Shown here in pieces: positions 16,565 to 24,837 of a DNA stretch of 64,000 bases. The notes under the pieces are model-generated. The model was not told where the DNA came from, searched no databases, and saw only the letters and a list, made by a program, of their open reading frames with translations. This stretch comes from Bradyrhizobium erythrophlei (GTDB lineage Bacteria > Pseudomonadota > Alphaproteobacteria > Rhizobiales > Xanthobacteraceae): positions 6,510,001-6,574,000 of the forward strand of contig NZ_LT670817.1 in assembly GCF_900129425.1 (NCBI RefSeq). The letters run 5' to 3'. The position numbers and the translations under genes were made by a program. Numbering within the stretch: position 1 is the stretch's first letter; every line of letters begins with the position of its first letter.

Positions 16565-17221
16565 ATGATGGAGACGAGCGACACTCACTTGTTTCAGCAA
16601 CCGCCGGCGCCTGTGGGTCGAAAGATGGAAACTGTCACCCGCGCGGCACGAGAGCTTTTTCTCGATCAGGGGTTTTCTGCGACCAGCATGGACGCAATCG
16701 CCAAAGCGGCCGGAGTTTCGAAAGCAACGCTTTACGCCTACTTCCCGAGCAAGGAGACGCTGTTCGCGTTTCTGATCATGGCCGAGTGCGAGGGCCTGCA
16801 GCGAGACTTGCCGCTGCCCGATCTATCCGAAGGCCTTTATGCCGCGCTGCAGAAATTTGCCCGACAGTATGTCCGTGTCTTCATCGAGAGAAAGGACATC
16901 GCCTTCGTGCGGACCATCGCCAACGAAAGCAATCGGTTTCCCGATCTCGGCCGGTTGTTTTATGAAAGCGGACCTCTCGCAACGATACGACGGCTCGCCC
17001 GGTTTCTCGATGAGGCCAAGGCAAAAGATCTGCTCGAATTCGGGGATTCGATCATGGCCGCAACTCAGTTCTTGAGTCTCATTCGCGGTGAGCGTCCCCT
17101 GCGCACGGTTCTCGGAATAGGCGACGCCAACGAACAGACACTCGATCTAGAAATCAAATCCGGACTGGAGCTGTTTCTTAAGGCGTGCGGGCCGATTCAG
17201 GCGCATCGTTCCGATAAATGA
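16565..17221 (+). CDS. TetR/AcrR-family transcriptional repressor
   Basis: A 218-residue regulator with an N-terminal TetR helix-turn-helix (TSMDAIAKAAGVSKATLYAYF) and a C-terminal ligand-binding domain of the AefR/YbiH type. The frame opens at 16523, but the ATG at 16565 (the first of ATGATG) has GGGAGGA upstream and is preferred. It is divergent from the RND operon and most likely represses it and itself through the ACTGAA repeats between them. The inducer is unknown, perhaps a pump substrate. Confidence 0.9.
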   Translation: MMETSDTHLFQQPPAPVGRKMETVTRAARELFLDQGFSATSMDAIAKAAGVSKATLYAYFPSKETLFAFLIMAECEGLQRDLPLPDLSEGLYAALQKFARQYVRVFIERKDIAFVRTIANESNRFPDLGRLFYESGPLATIRRLARFLDEAKAKDLLEFGDSIMAATQFLSLIRGERPLRTVLGIGDANEQTLDLEIKSGLELFLKACGPIQAHRSDK

Positions 17222-17404
17222 GCGCTGAGCATCGCCAGCGAACCTTAGCCTGACCAGGTTCGGTGGCCTGCTTCTCGAATTCCGCACGATCCATACGGGC
17301 GAATTCCATTCACCGCTTAATCGGACACGTGTTCTGACGAAATTGAGTACCCTGATCGACTTACTCCAGACGTTCAGGGCACGGGGCGAGGCCGCTTGGA
17401 CCGG

Positions 17405-18460
17405 TCAGCCACGGCTACGGATGGCTGCCTGCCCTTGGGCGATAACGCCCAAATAGTTTTTCCCGGGATACCAGGGCGTGTTGCCTAACGTCGCGAAGCC
17501 AGGAATGGTCTCCATGTAGCTGACCATACGCTTCCGCATCGCGGCGTCAGGCAGGCGGCCGCGCATGGCCGCCACGTTTTCCGTAAGATGATCGGGATTT
17601 GTGGTCGCGGGAAGCGCCACCGTGACCGCGGGGTTGGAGATCACCCATTTCAGGAAGAAGGCCGACCAAGTCTCGGCCCCAAACTCCTTGGCGAAGTCAG
17701 GCAGCGGACGACCCTCGACGAGCTTGTGCAGCCGCGCCTTCTCAAGCGGCATGTTGACCGCAACTGCCGTGCCACGGTCTGCCGCGGCGGGGATGATGCG
17801 CTCCTCTGCCTGCCGAGTCGCGATCGAATAGTGCACCTGGACAACATCAAGATTGCCCTTCTCGACCCATTGGGCTAGGGCCTCGAAATACGGCAATTCG
17901 TAGTGGGTCACGCCGAGGAAGCGGATGCGGCCCTCCTTCTTCCAAGCGTGCATCAACGGCACTATGATGTCGACATTGACAAGGCTGTGGCACAGCATCA
18001 GGTCGATCTTGTCGCGCCACAAACGCTCGCGGGAGAGCCGCAGGCTGTCTTCGGCTTGCCTGTCGTCGGCGAGATACTCGCCCGTAGCCCAGACCTTGTT
18101 GCTGACGAACATCTTGTCGTTAATGCCGAGCGCAGTGGCGAACTGGCCGATGTTCACTTCGGCCATTCCATAGAGGGGCGAGGTGTCGATGACCCGGCCA
18201 CCGGCCGCCCAGAAACGACGGGTGACTTCGAGCAAGTGGTCGCGCCGAGCACCAGGGACCAGATCGAATGTGATGAACGTGCCGAGCCCGATCGCGGGTA
18301 GCACATCCTCGCCTTTGGGGATCTTGCGGACGATCAGGTCGTCGGTGGCGCCCCCGCTTTGCCTCGTGGTTGGAGCAGCTTGAGCAACTTTCACTGAGCC
18401 TGCAAAGACGCTTGCTCCCGTTGCCTGGATCAGGGTGCGTCGATCGATCAAGTTGGACAT
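17405..18460 (-). CDS. Aldo/keto reductase with probable Tat signal
   Basis: A TIM-barrel NADPH-dependent oxidoreductase. The catalytic tetrad can be read as Asp and Tyr in VIDTSPLYGMAE, Lys in NKVWA and His in LMLCHSLVN. The N-terminus contains twin arginines and a hydrophobic stretch (DRRTLIQATGASVFAGSVKV, then AQA), so export by the Tat route is likely. The start at 18460 follows GAGG; the frame itself opens at 18511. This gives 351 residues. The substrate is not predictable. It lies in the same orientation as the MFS gene upstream, about 100 bases away. Confidence 0.82.
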   Translation of the reverse strand: MSNLIDRRTLIQATGASVFAGSVKVAQAAPTTRQSGGATDDLIVRKIPKGEDVLPAIGLGTFITFDLVPGARRDHLLEVTRRFWAAGGRVIDTSPLYGMAEVNIGQFATALGINDKMFVSNKVWATGEYLADDRQAEDSLRLSRERLWRDKIDLMLCHSLVNVDIIVPLMHAWKKEGRIRFLGVTHYELPYFEALAQWVEKGNLDVVQVHYSIATRQAEERIIPAAADRGTAVAVNMPLEKARLHKLVEGRPLPDFAKEFGAETWSAFFLKWVISNPAVTVALPATTNPDHLTENVAAMRGRLPDAAMRKRMVSYMETIPGFATLGNTPWYPGKNYLGVIAQGQAAIRSRG

Positions 18461-18562
18461 TTGGGCCTCGCTCATGTTTGAGAACCGGTTTCTGAGCCTG
18501 GATGCCGCCAAGCATCCAGGATGGTTACCTTCCCTCCTGCTTGGGAGGCATGCGTCCAGCGG

Positions 18563-19789
18563 TCAGCCCCAAGGGGCGCGCTTGGAACGAAAAGGATTGA
18601 AGTTGCTCGCGTCGACGTCGAGTGCGGCCCCAACAAGCGCGCAAGCCGATCCGAGCAGATAGACCGCCGCATAACCGAACTGGCCGGCCACGAGACCGGC
18701 GACAGGGCCGGTGAGGCCATAGGCGATGTCGAGGAATGCTACGAAAGCGCCCATGGCGCTTCCACGATTGGCCGGCAGCACACGCTTCAGCGCTTCCACG
18801 CCAAGCGCCGGAAAGATGAGCGCGCAGCCGAACCCGGTGACCAGTGCTCCCGCAAGCGCTACGCTTTCGTTCGACGCGCCCCACACCATGGCCTGACCAA
18901 TCGCTTCGGTTACAAGCGACCACAACGCGACGCGGTAGCCGCCGATCTTATCCGGCAGATGGCCAAGCACGAGACGCACCCCGATGAAACCGGCGCCGAA
19001 TGCCGTCATCACGAGACCGCCATGAGCCCAGCCTCCCTTCAAAAAGTAGAGCGAAGCAAAGGTCGATAGCGCCGCGATACCAACGCCTTGTAGCATCAGG
19101 CCGAGCCCCTCGCGCCATATCTGAGCAATCACCCGGTAGAACGGGAGCCGTTGTCCAGTCGGCGTGACGTAGGACCGTTCCCGGAACGCGATCGCCGCGG
19201 CGACCAAAGGCGCAACGATGCAAGCGACAATGGAAGCTTGCAGACCGTACCGCTGATAGAGCGTCATACCGATCGGTGCGCCGACGGCGAGCGCGCCGAA
19301 TACGGCGATGCCGGTCCAGGACATCGACATTCCGGCGCGCTGCGGACCGACCGATGCAATCGACCACGACACGCAACCCGTGACGAACTGGCTCTCGCCG
19401 AGGCCGGTAACCAGACGCGTCAACACGACGATCGCCAGGCTAACTGCAGGCGAGAAGCCAGGCAACGAGGCCACGAGATATAGAACGCCGCCGAATGCAC
19501 ACACGGCCGCCCCTTGAATTGCAGAGCGTTTGCCACCGTGTCGGTCAGTCACTCGGCCCGCATAGCCGCGCGTCAGGACAGTCGCGAGGAACTGAGTGCC
19601 GACGACAAGCCCGACGATGAAGCTGTTGAACCCGAGCTCGTCGTGGAGAAACAGAGGAATGACCGGCAGCGGTAGGCCCACGCAGAGATAGCCGCAGAAC
19701 AGCGCTGCGATGATGCCAGGCGCCGGATACGAGAGGTGAATTGGCGCTCCTTGCGAAGGATCCGCGCCATCAGAGATGAGAGCCGACAT
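18563..19789 (-). CDS. MFS transporter
   Basis: A 408-residue major-facilitator protein with about twelve hydrophobic segments. The conserved loop 2-3 motif appears as GYAGRVTDRHGGKRSA. The arrangement resembles arabinose-efflux-type MFS exporters (YfcJ/YhhS-like). It follows the amidohydrolase on the same strand and may export or import that enzyme's substrate or product. The cargo is unknown. Confidence 0.87.
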   Translation of the reverse strand: MSALISDGADPSQGAPIHLSYPAPGIIAALFCGYLCVGLPLPVIPLFLHDELGFNSFIVGLVVGTQFLATVLTRGYAGRVTDRHGGKRSAIQGAAVCAFGGVLYLVASLPGFSPAVSLAIVVLTRLVTGLGESQFVTGCVSWSIASVGPQRAGMSMSWTGIAVFGALAVGAPIGMTLYQRYGLQASIVACIVAPLVAAAIAFRERSYVTPTGQRLPFYRVIAQIWREGLGLMLQGVGIAALSTFASLYFLKGGWAHGGLVMTAFGAGFIGVRLVLGHLPDKIGGYRVALWSLVTEAIGQAMVWGASNESVALAGALVTGFGCALIFPALGVEALKRVLPANRGSAMGAFVAFLDIAYGLTGPVAGLVAGQFGYAAVYLLGSACALVGAALDVDASNFNPFRSKRAPWG

Positions 19790-19858
19790 GACAGTTTCCG
19801 TCCGTTACAGTTGGGAAAAGACAGGTATGTCGCCCGGAGTCCGGACGGCGTTTTCCGA

Positions 19859-21211
19859 TCAGGCCGCGGCCGTCGCCGCAGCCGGTGCGCCGAAGAGATC
19901 CGGCCGATAACCGCTCATCTCGAGCAGATGGTCACGCGACGCGATCGCGTTCGCCGTCAGCTTCGCAAGATCGACGTCGACCAACCTGCCCGCACGCTTG
20001 CGGATTGCGCCGGCCACCATAACCGTGTCAACGTCCGAGCGAGCCGCCGCCTGCACGATGGTGCCGATGGCATTCGTGACCGGGAAGGCGCCGACGCCGT
20101 CGGTGCGGACCATGATGATATCGGCCTGCTTGGCCGGCGTCAGCGAACCGATCGCAGTTTGGAGGCCGGCCGCGCGTGCGCCGTTGACGGTCGCGGCTTC
20201 GAGCACAGCCTTCACCGAGATCGGCGCCGGCACATCCTTCTCGCCCCGAAACTTGCGATAGCGCATCGCGGAACGCTGCTGTCCGAACAGGGCGTGCATC
20301 TCTCCGAACATGTCACTGCCGAATGCCGTATCAAGGTCGATGCCGATCGCCGGCGCCAGGCCATGGTCGATGGCCTGCTGATAGGCGAAGCGATCGTCGT
20401 CGAAGCCGAACAGCGCGTCGGAACGGGGATTGACGGTCACGTTGACGCCGGCATCGGCGAACAGCCGCCAGTTCTCGTCCGGCATGCGCGTGCAGTGATT
20501 GAAGATGTTGTGCGTCCCAAGCACGCCCTTCTCGGCGAACTCCGGCCCAAGCTTGGCGAGATCGCCGATGAACTCGGTCAGGATCCGCATATCCAGGCTT
20601 CGAGCGACTTTCCACCAATCGAGCTTGAGCTGGCCGAACAAACCGACTCTCACCAGACCATCATCATGATTCCAATTGAGGGCGAGACGCTCGATGTCCT
20701 TCGGAAGATGAGCGGCAGACGCCATCTTGTCCGTGGCCGCGCCGACCATGTGCAGCGCCCGGATTCCCGTCATATCGAGCGCATCGAGCGCCGCATCGGT
20801 ATGCTCGGGGCTGCGCGAATTGTGACAGGCATCGATGATGGTGGTGACGCCGGCGTCGAGCGAAGCTACTGCCGTGAGTTTCGTGCTGACATACATGTCG
20901 ATAGGGCGATAATGAACGCCCAGCGTCTCCGCGACGAGGTCGAAATAGGCGAAGAGATCGTCGACATCCGGCATCAGGCGGCGCATCACGCCGAGCCATG
21001 CATGGTGATGGGCGTCGATTAAGCCTGGCATGACAATGCAATCGGTCGCATCGACGATCGCGGCCCCGTCAGCCTGGATGTCCGTGCCGACCGCAGCGAT
21101 GCGCTCGCCTTCTACCAGCACATCTCCCTGAGGAAGATTCGGGGTCTGCTTATCCATGGTGACGACGATGCCGCCCTTGAAAAGCGTGCGCTGTTCGCTC
21201 TGCATGTTCAT
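19859..21211 (-). CDS. Metal-dependent amidohydrolase (TrzA/AtzA/SAH-deaminase type)
   Basis: A 450-residue TIM-barrel hydrolase of the amidohydrolase superfamily. The metal-binding signature is VMPGLIDAHHHAW (an HxH pair). A later His lies in GTHNIFNHCTRM, and an Asp is expected in IGIDLDTAFGSDMF. Such enzymes deaminate or dechlorinate heterocycles and related compounds; the substrate here is unknown. It is divergent from a LysR regulator whose binding-site-like repeat lies in the intergenic region, and is followed by an MFS transporter. Confidence 0.85.
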   Translation of the reverse strand: MNMQSEQRTLFKGGIVVTMDKQTPNLPQGDVLVEGERIAAVGTDIQADGAAIVDATDCIVMPGLIDAHHHAWLGVMRRLMPDVDDLFAYFDLVAETLGVHYRPIDMYVSTKLTAVASLDAGVTTIIDACHNSRSPEHTDAALDALDMTGIRALHMVGAATDKMASAAHLPKDIERLALNWNHDDGLVRVGLFGQLKLDWWKVARSLDMRILTEFIGDLAKLGPEFAEKGVLGTHNIFNHCTRMPDENWRLFADAGVNVTVNPRSDALFGFDDDRFAYQQAIDHGLAPAIGIDLDTAFGSDMFGEMHALFGQQRSAMRYRKFRGEKDVPAPISVKAVLEAATVNGARAAGLQTAIGSLTPAKQADIIMVRTDGVGAFPVTNAIGTIVQAAARSDVDTVMVAGAIRKRAGRLVDVDLAKLTANAIASRDHLLEMSGYRPDLFGAPAAATAAA

Positions 21212-21301
21212 AGTCTATGTCCTTCATCGTGCAGCGACGGATCTCGCGCCGAGGCTTATGGCACCGGTCGTAACTTGATTTAAGTGCAGTTTTGTCATAT
21301 A

Positions 21302-21324
21302 ATTCCTGATCCATAGTCAGGAAT
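21302..21324. promoter_or_regulatory. LysR-type operator
   Basis: ATTCCTGA-N7-TCAGGAAT is a perfect 8-bp inverted repeat just 5 bases before the LysR start codon, in the divergent region with the amidohydrolase. It has the T-N11-A form of LysR boxes. Its position suggests autorepression and possible control of the amidohydrolase promoter. A TATAAT-like hexamer lies directly next to it (about 21297-21303). Confidence 0.65.
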
Positions 21325-21329
21325 AGTAA

Positions 21330-22232
21330 ATGCTTGACGGGCGGATATTCTCGGGTGTGAGCGTGCTGGCCGCGGTGGTCGAGGGCGGCAGCTTCGTCAA
21401 AGCCGCCGGTCTGCTCGGACTGACCGACTCCGGGGTCAGCCGCGCGATCAAGCGCCTGGAGACTCGGCTTGGCGTCAGACTGTTAGACCGCACCACGCGT
21501 TCGGTTGCACTGACGGATGAAGGACGGCGATTCTACGGAGAGGTGAAATCCCATCTCGATGCGATCGAGGATGCGGCTGCGATCGCTTCCGGCGCGACCT
21601 CGGCCGTCCGTGGCCGCCTCAGGGTCAATATCGATCCTTTCTTTCTGCCCCAGGTCCTGGCGGGTCGGCTCGGCGTATTCTGCGAGCGCCATCCCGAACT
21701 CGCGATCGAGTTCGTGACCAGCCTACAGGTCGGCGATCTGGTTTCGGAGGGCATCGATCTCGCGATCCGCTTCGGTCAGTCAGGCCGATCGAGCCTGGTC
21801 TCACGCAAACTGATGGAGGCGCCGATCCTGACGGTCGCATCGCCGCGTTATGTGAAACGGTATGGCAGGCCAAAGCATCCTCTGGAAATAACGAACCACC
21901 GCTGCCTGCTGTTCATCGATCCCCATACCGGCCGGCCCTACGATTGGGCCTTCATGCGCGGCGACGAGACGATCGAAGTACCGGTTAGCGGTCCGCTCAC
22001 CTTCACCGATCCGAAGTCGATGCTGGAGGAGTGCCTTGCCGGCACCGGCATCGCCCAGGTCATCGGCTGGGGCTTTGGCCAACTGCTGGAACGCGGAAAG
22101 CTGGTCGACCTCTTCCCGAACTGGCATGGCGAGCGCTTCCCGCTCTTCGCCTTCCATCCGTCGCGCGCACACCCGCCAGCGAAGGTTCGTGCCTTCATCG
22201 ATTTCTGCATCGAGGCCGCCAGAGAAATCTGA
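21330..22232 (+). CDS. LysR-family transcriptional regulator
   Basis: A 300-residue LysR protein. The winged helix-turn-helix is at the N-terminus (SFVKAAGLLGLTDSGVSRAI, then KRLETRLGVRLLDRTTR). The effector-binding domain fills residues about 90-295. It lies divergent to the amidohydrolase gene and likely controls it. The effector is unknown. The inverted repeat at 21302-21324 is its best candidate site. Confidence 0.92.
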   Translation: MLDGRIFSGVSVLAAVVEGGSFVKAAGLLGLTDSGVSRAIKRLETRLGVRLLDRTTRSVALTDEGRRFYGEVKSHLDAIEDAAAIASGATSAVRGRLRVNIDPFFLPQVLAGRLGVFCERHPELAIEFVTSLQVGDLVSEGIDLAIRFGQSGRSSLVSRKLMEAPILTVASPRYVKRYGRPKHPLEITNHRCLLFIDPHTGRPYDWAFMRGDETIEVPVSGPLTFTDPKSMLEECLAGTGIAQVIGWGFGQLLERGKLVDLFPNWHGERFPLFAFHPSRAHPPAKVRAFIDFCIEAAREI

Positions 22233-22277
22233 CTTCGCTGGCCGTACACCCAATCTGGGCGCGTTCTTGAGCGAATA

Positions 22278-22499
22278 TTAGATCCGGGCGTATCGGTGGT
22301 GGAGTCCGCCTAAGATCGGGCGACAAAGAATGTGCCCGGCGCGATCGACGGCGCGTGAGATCGGTGCATCTTTCTCTACGGATAGATGCGTGCGGGTCCC
22401 ATTGTAATATTTCATGTACGAGAGCAGTAGGTGACGGAGGTGGCGTTCGCTGTATACAATGACGTGGTCAACGCATTCCCGTCGGATCGAACCGATCAG
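22278..22499 (-). pseudogene. 3' remnant of an integrase-core transposase
   Basis: The minus-strand frame ends with IGSIRRECVDHVIVYSERHL and continues to a C-terminus GGLHHRYARI. This is the usual tail of an rve-domain (IS481/IS3-like) transposase, with the GSIRREC motif and the YYN-TRTH motif (YYNGTRTHLS). Only about 73 residues remain and the 5' part is missing. It abuts another gene remnant at about 22497. Confidence 0.75.
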
Positions 22500-22736
22500 C
22501 CTTTGGTCAAGGCCTTCAACACGCTGCCAGCCGCCGTGTTGGCCGCAGATCCCGTCAAGGACGGTGGACATCGCGTCGTCTTTTTGTCGGGTAACGACGC
22601 AGAGGCAAACACGCAGGTGGCCGACCTCGTGGGTAAGCTTGGCTTCTCGGCTATAAACCTCGGCAGCCTCACCCAAGGCCGACTTGCACAGTTCGGCGGT
22701 CCGCTCATGGTCCATAACTTGATCAAGCATGCATGA
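22497..22736 (+). pseudogene. 3' remnant of an NADPH:F420-reductase-like protein
   Basis: The plus-strand frame from about 22497 reads LVKAFNTLPAAVLAADP and continues to FGGPLMVHNLIKHA. This resembles the C-terminal part of the NAD(P)-binding F420-reductase-like family. About 78 residues survive and the Rossmann N-terminus is absent. The upstream bases of this frame belong to the transposase remnant on the other strand, so the gene was cut there. Confidence 0.65.
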
Positions 22737-22876
22737 GCCCCCGCTAGGACGCCGGTATTCTGGCTTAGGAGGCGGCGCCACTGGCGACCCGTCCGCCTCC
22801 GGAGACTCGATACCCGGCGGCCATCGCGCCGAATTTCGTAGGCTGACGATCGCTGATGTACGATCCGGTAATTAGT

Positions 22877-22936
22877 CTAGAAGCCGCCACGGCGCTCGAT
22901 CTCAAGCTACCACCGATATTGGTCCCCCGACGATGA
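22877..22936 (+). pseudogene. Possible 3' tail of an ABC_sub_bind-type protein
   Basis: A 19-codon stretch ending in TGA reads LEAATALDLKLPPILVPRR. It resembles the conserved ATALGL-PP-LL tail of ABC_sub_bind (DUF534-like) periplasmic proteins. No upstream frame supports a full gene. It lies in the 22737-23161 gap, which otherwise holds only inverted repeats. Confidence 0.3.
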
Positions 22937-23023
22937 GGTGGCCCATCCCGTCAACCTCCGCCCTCCCTGGCACGATGCTAACGTCGACGCTTTAAGCAGA
23001 CTCAGCACGCATCCAAGTTTCGT

Positions 23024-23057
23024 CGAACGGCCGCTTTGCGCCAACAGCGGCCGTTCG
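23024..23057. repeat. Perfect 12-bp hairpin
   Basis: CGAACGGCCGCT and AGCGGCCGTTCG flank a 10-base loop. The very stable stem is not followed by a T run on either strand. It could be a weak terminator for the leftward operon ending at 23162 or a recombination scar. Confidence 0.5.
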
Positions 23058-23091
23058 TCCATCGAGTGTTTATGGAACGCTCCTTTAGACT

Positions 23092-23125
23092 GACTGATAA
23101 GGTTTTTGTATTTTTCTTATCAGTC
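23092..23125. repeat. Inverted repeat GACTGATAAG/CTTATCAGTC (left copy)
   Basis: Perfect 10-bp arms separated by a 14-base AT-rich loop lie just beyond the stop of the leftward catabolic operon. Closely related arms recur at 53767-53837, beyond the right end of the catabolic region. It may be a bidirectional terminator or a boundary element. Confidence 0.6.
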
Positions 23126-23161
23126 GCGAACTGACTTCATCTTCGGCAAAATCTTATAGAT

Positions 23162-23647
23162 TCAGGTGACCGAACGCTCAAAATGGGCGGTCTTCAAGGG
23201 CATTCGCCACTGCAGAAGGCTATATGGCGGATCCGAATCGCGATGATGCTCGAACACGCCTTCAACCTCCGTTCCGATCACAACTGCCTGCATTGGGTCG
23301 CCCAACAGATTGCCCACCATGCGCACGCCATCGGCATGCGGCAACTCGACAAGCACGGCGATGTAGGGTCCGTGATTCCTGAGCGACGTGTGGGAGGGAT
23401 GCCAGACGCGCTCCCAACTGAAGATGCGGCCCCGCGGTTCGACCTCAGTCCATTTGGGATCGAAGGCGTGACAGCGGTGACACAGCCATTCCGGTCCGAA
23501 TTGCCACGTCTGACAGTGGTTGCAGCGCTGTACGAGTAGCCGGTTGTGGCGCAACCCCGTCCAATAAGGAGCCGACAAGCCATCCGGCTCGGCCACTGGA
23601 ATTGGCAGGCCCAAAGGAAAATAAGACGGGTTTGTGGTGTTGCTCAT
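23162..23647 (-). CDS. DUF35 OB-fold protein with zinc ribbon
   Basis: A 161-residue protein with the DUF35 architecture. The N-terminal zinc-ribbon cysteines are visible (CNHCQTWQFGPEWLCHRCHA), followed by an OB-fold (RGRIFSWERVWHP, then PYIAVLVELPHADG). Such proteins form complexes with thiolase-like partners, for example ChsH2 with Ltp2 and BbsA with BbsB, and help bind acyl-CoA. Its ATG overlaps the end of the upstream thiolase-like gene (23647/23644), which supports a complex with that protein. Confidence 0.9.
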   Translation of the reverse strand: MSNTTNPSYFPLGLPIPVAEPDGLSAPYWTGLRHNRLLVQRCNHCQTWQFGPEWLCHRCHAFDPKWTEVEPRGRIFSWERVWHPSHTSLRNHGPYIAVLVELPHADGVRMVGNLLGDPMQAVVIGTEVEGVFEHHRDSDPPYSLLQWRMPLKTAHFERSVT

Positions 23648-24837
23648 AGCGTTGCATCCGAGCCGAGAAGAAGATTGCTGACAGGCGTGACCATCGGACC
23701 ACCGATCACCAGAGCCACATCATTCCGCGGCGCCTGGTTGGTCGACGTGCCCCGCACCTGACGCACGGCTTCGAGCACCAACTCAAAACCATGCATGTAG
23801 CATTCGGCAAGATTGCCTCCGCTGGTGTTGAGCGGGAGACGCCCGGAAGGCGCGAGCAGATTTTCCAGGGTGAGAAAATCATTGGCCTCTTCCGGCTTGA
23901 AGAAGCCATGCTCGGCCAACGCCATCACCACGCCGCCAGTAAAATTCTCATAGCATTGGACCACCCCGACATCGGAGGGGCCGAGGCCGGCCATGCGGTA
24001 GAGGTCCGGCGCGACCGTATCGAAGCTCGCGCTCCCGTAGAGTGGCGAATTGTGCGGTATGGCTCCCGTGCGATATCCGGATCCGAAGGCCGCGCCGAGC
24101 ACGTAAACCGGCTTTTGGCGGAACTCCTTTGCGCGCTCCTCGGAAACCAGCACGAGGGCTGCGGCACCGTCGTTTTCCATGCAGCAATCGTACAAATGAA
24201 AGGGCTCGGCGATCCAGCGCGACGCATCATATTTTGCCGCATCCAGCGGCTTGCCATACATCACGGCGCGAGGGTTCACTTGCGCATGGTGATAGGATGC
24301 AAGGGCGATCGCACGCATGGCTTCCTGCCGGACGCCGTGCTCGTGCATGAAGCGCCGCACCCGCATCGCGAAGCGCTGCGGCGGCGCGAGGACGCCGTAA
24401 GGCATCAGATAAGCCTTTTCCCCCGAGATGGTATCGATCCCAGTCGTCTGCCCGAAACGGCCGTATTGTCCCTGATTAAGCGAGCGGAACACGACCACGC
24501 AGTCCGCGAGACCCGCGACGATGGAAGCGGCCGCATTGGCAACGGCGGCGCAGCAGCCACCGCCTCCTCCGCCCCACTGCATTGTGGCGGCACGGAGCCT
24601 GTGTGTGCCCAGGGCGGCAGCCAACCGGGAGGCCTCGCTCCGGTCATCGCTGTAGGATGCGAATCCGTCAATTTCGCGCGGATCAAGCCCAGCATCCTGG
24701 CAAGCCGACAGGATAGCCTTCAGCGCAAGTTTGAATTCGGGATCAGGTGAAGCACCGTGGCGGTAATACTCGGTCTCGCCAATTCCAACGACAGCCACGC
24801 GCCCCCTCAGCGTGCGACTTGTCCTCGTTCCGCCCAT
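23644..24837 (-). CDS. Thiolase-like (SCP-x/Ltp2-type) acyl-CoA enzyme
   Basis: A 397-residue thiolase-superfamily protein of the lipid-transfer/SCP-x branch. It begins RVAVVGIGETEYYRHG, has a glycine-rich CoA-loop segment followed by CCAAVANAA near residue 95, and carries the C-terminal NTSGGNLAECYMHGFELVLE block. Members paired with a DUF35 protein act as thiolases or as retro-aldolases on CoA thioesters. It overlaps the DUF35 gene downstream and abuts the CoA-transferase upstream. Which reaction it performs cannot be settled without active-site alignment. Confidence 0.87.
   Translation of the reverse strand: MGGTRTSRTLRGRVAVVGIGETEYYRHGASPDPEFKLALKAILSACQDAGLDPREIDGFASYSDDRSEASRLAAALGTHRLRAATMQWGGGGGGCCAAVANAAASIVAGLADCVVVFRSLNQGQYGRFGQTTGIDTISGEKAYLMPYGVLAPPQRFAMRVRRFMHEHGVRQEAMRAIALASYHHAQVNPRAVMYGKPLDAAKYDASRWIAEPFHLYDCCMENDGAAALVLVSEERAKEFRQKPVYVLGAAFGSGYRTGAIPHNSPLYGSASFDTVAPDLYRMAGLGPSDVGVVQCYENFTGGVVMALAEHGFFKPEEANDFLTLENLLAPSGRLPLNTSGGNLAECYMHGFELVLEAVRQVRGTSTNQAPRNDVALVIGGPMVTPVSNLLLGSDATL

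Noticed and set aside
22278..22781. 167-residue minus-strand open frame as one gene
   Set aside because: Only the last 73 or so residues look like transposase; the first half is antisense to the F420-reductase-like remnant. It is a chance join of two remnants.
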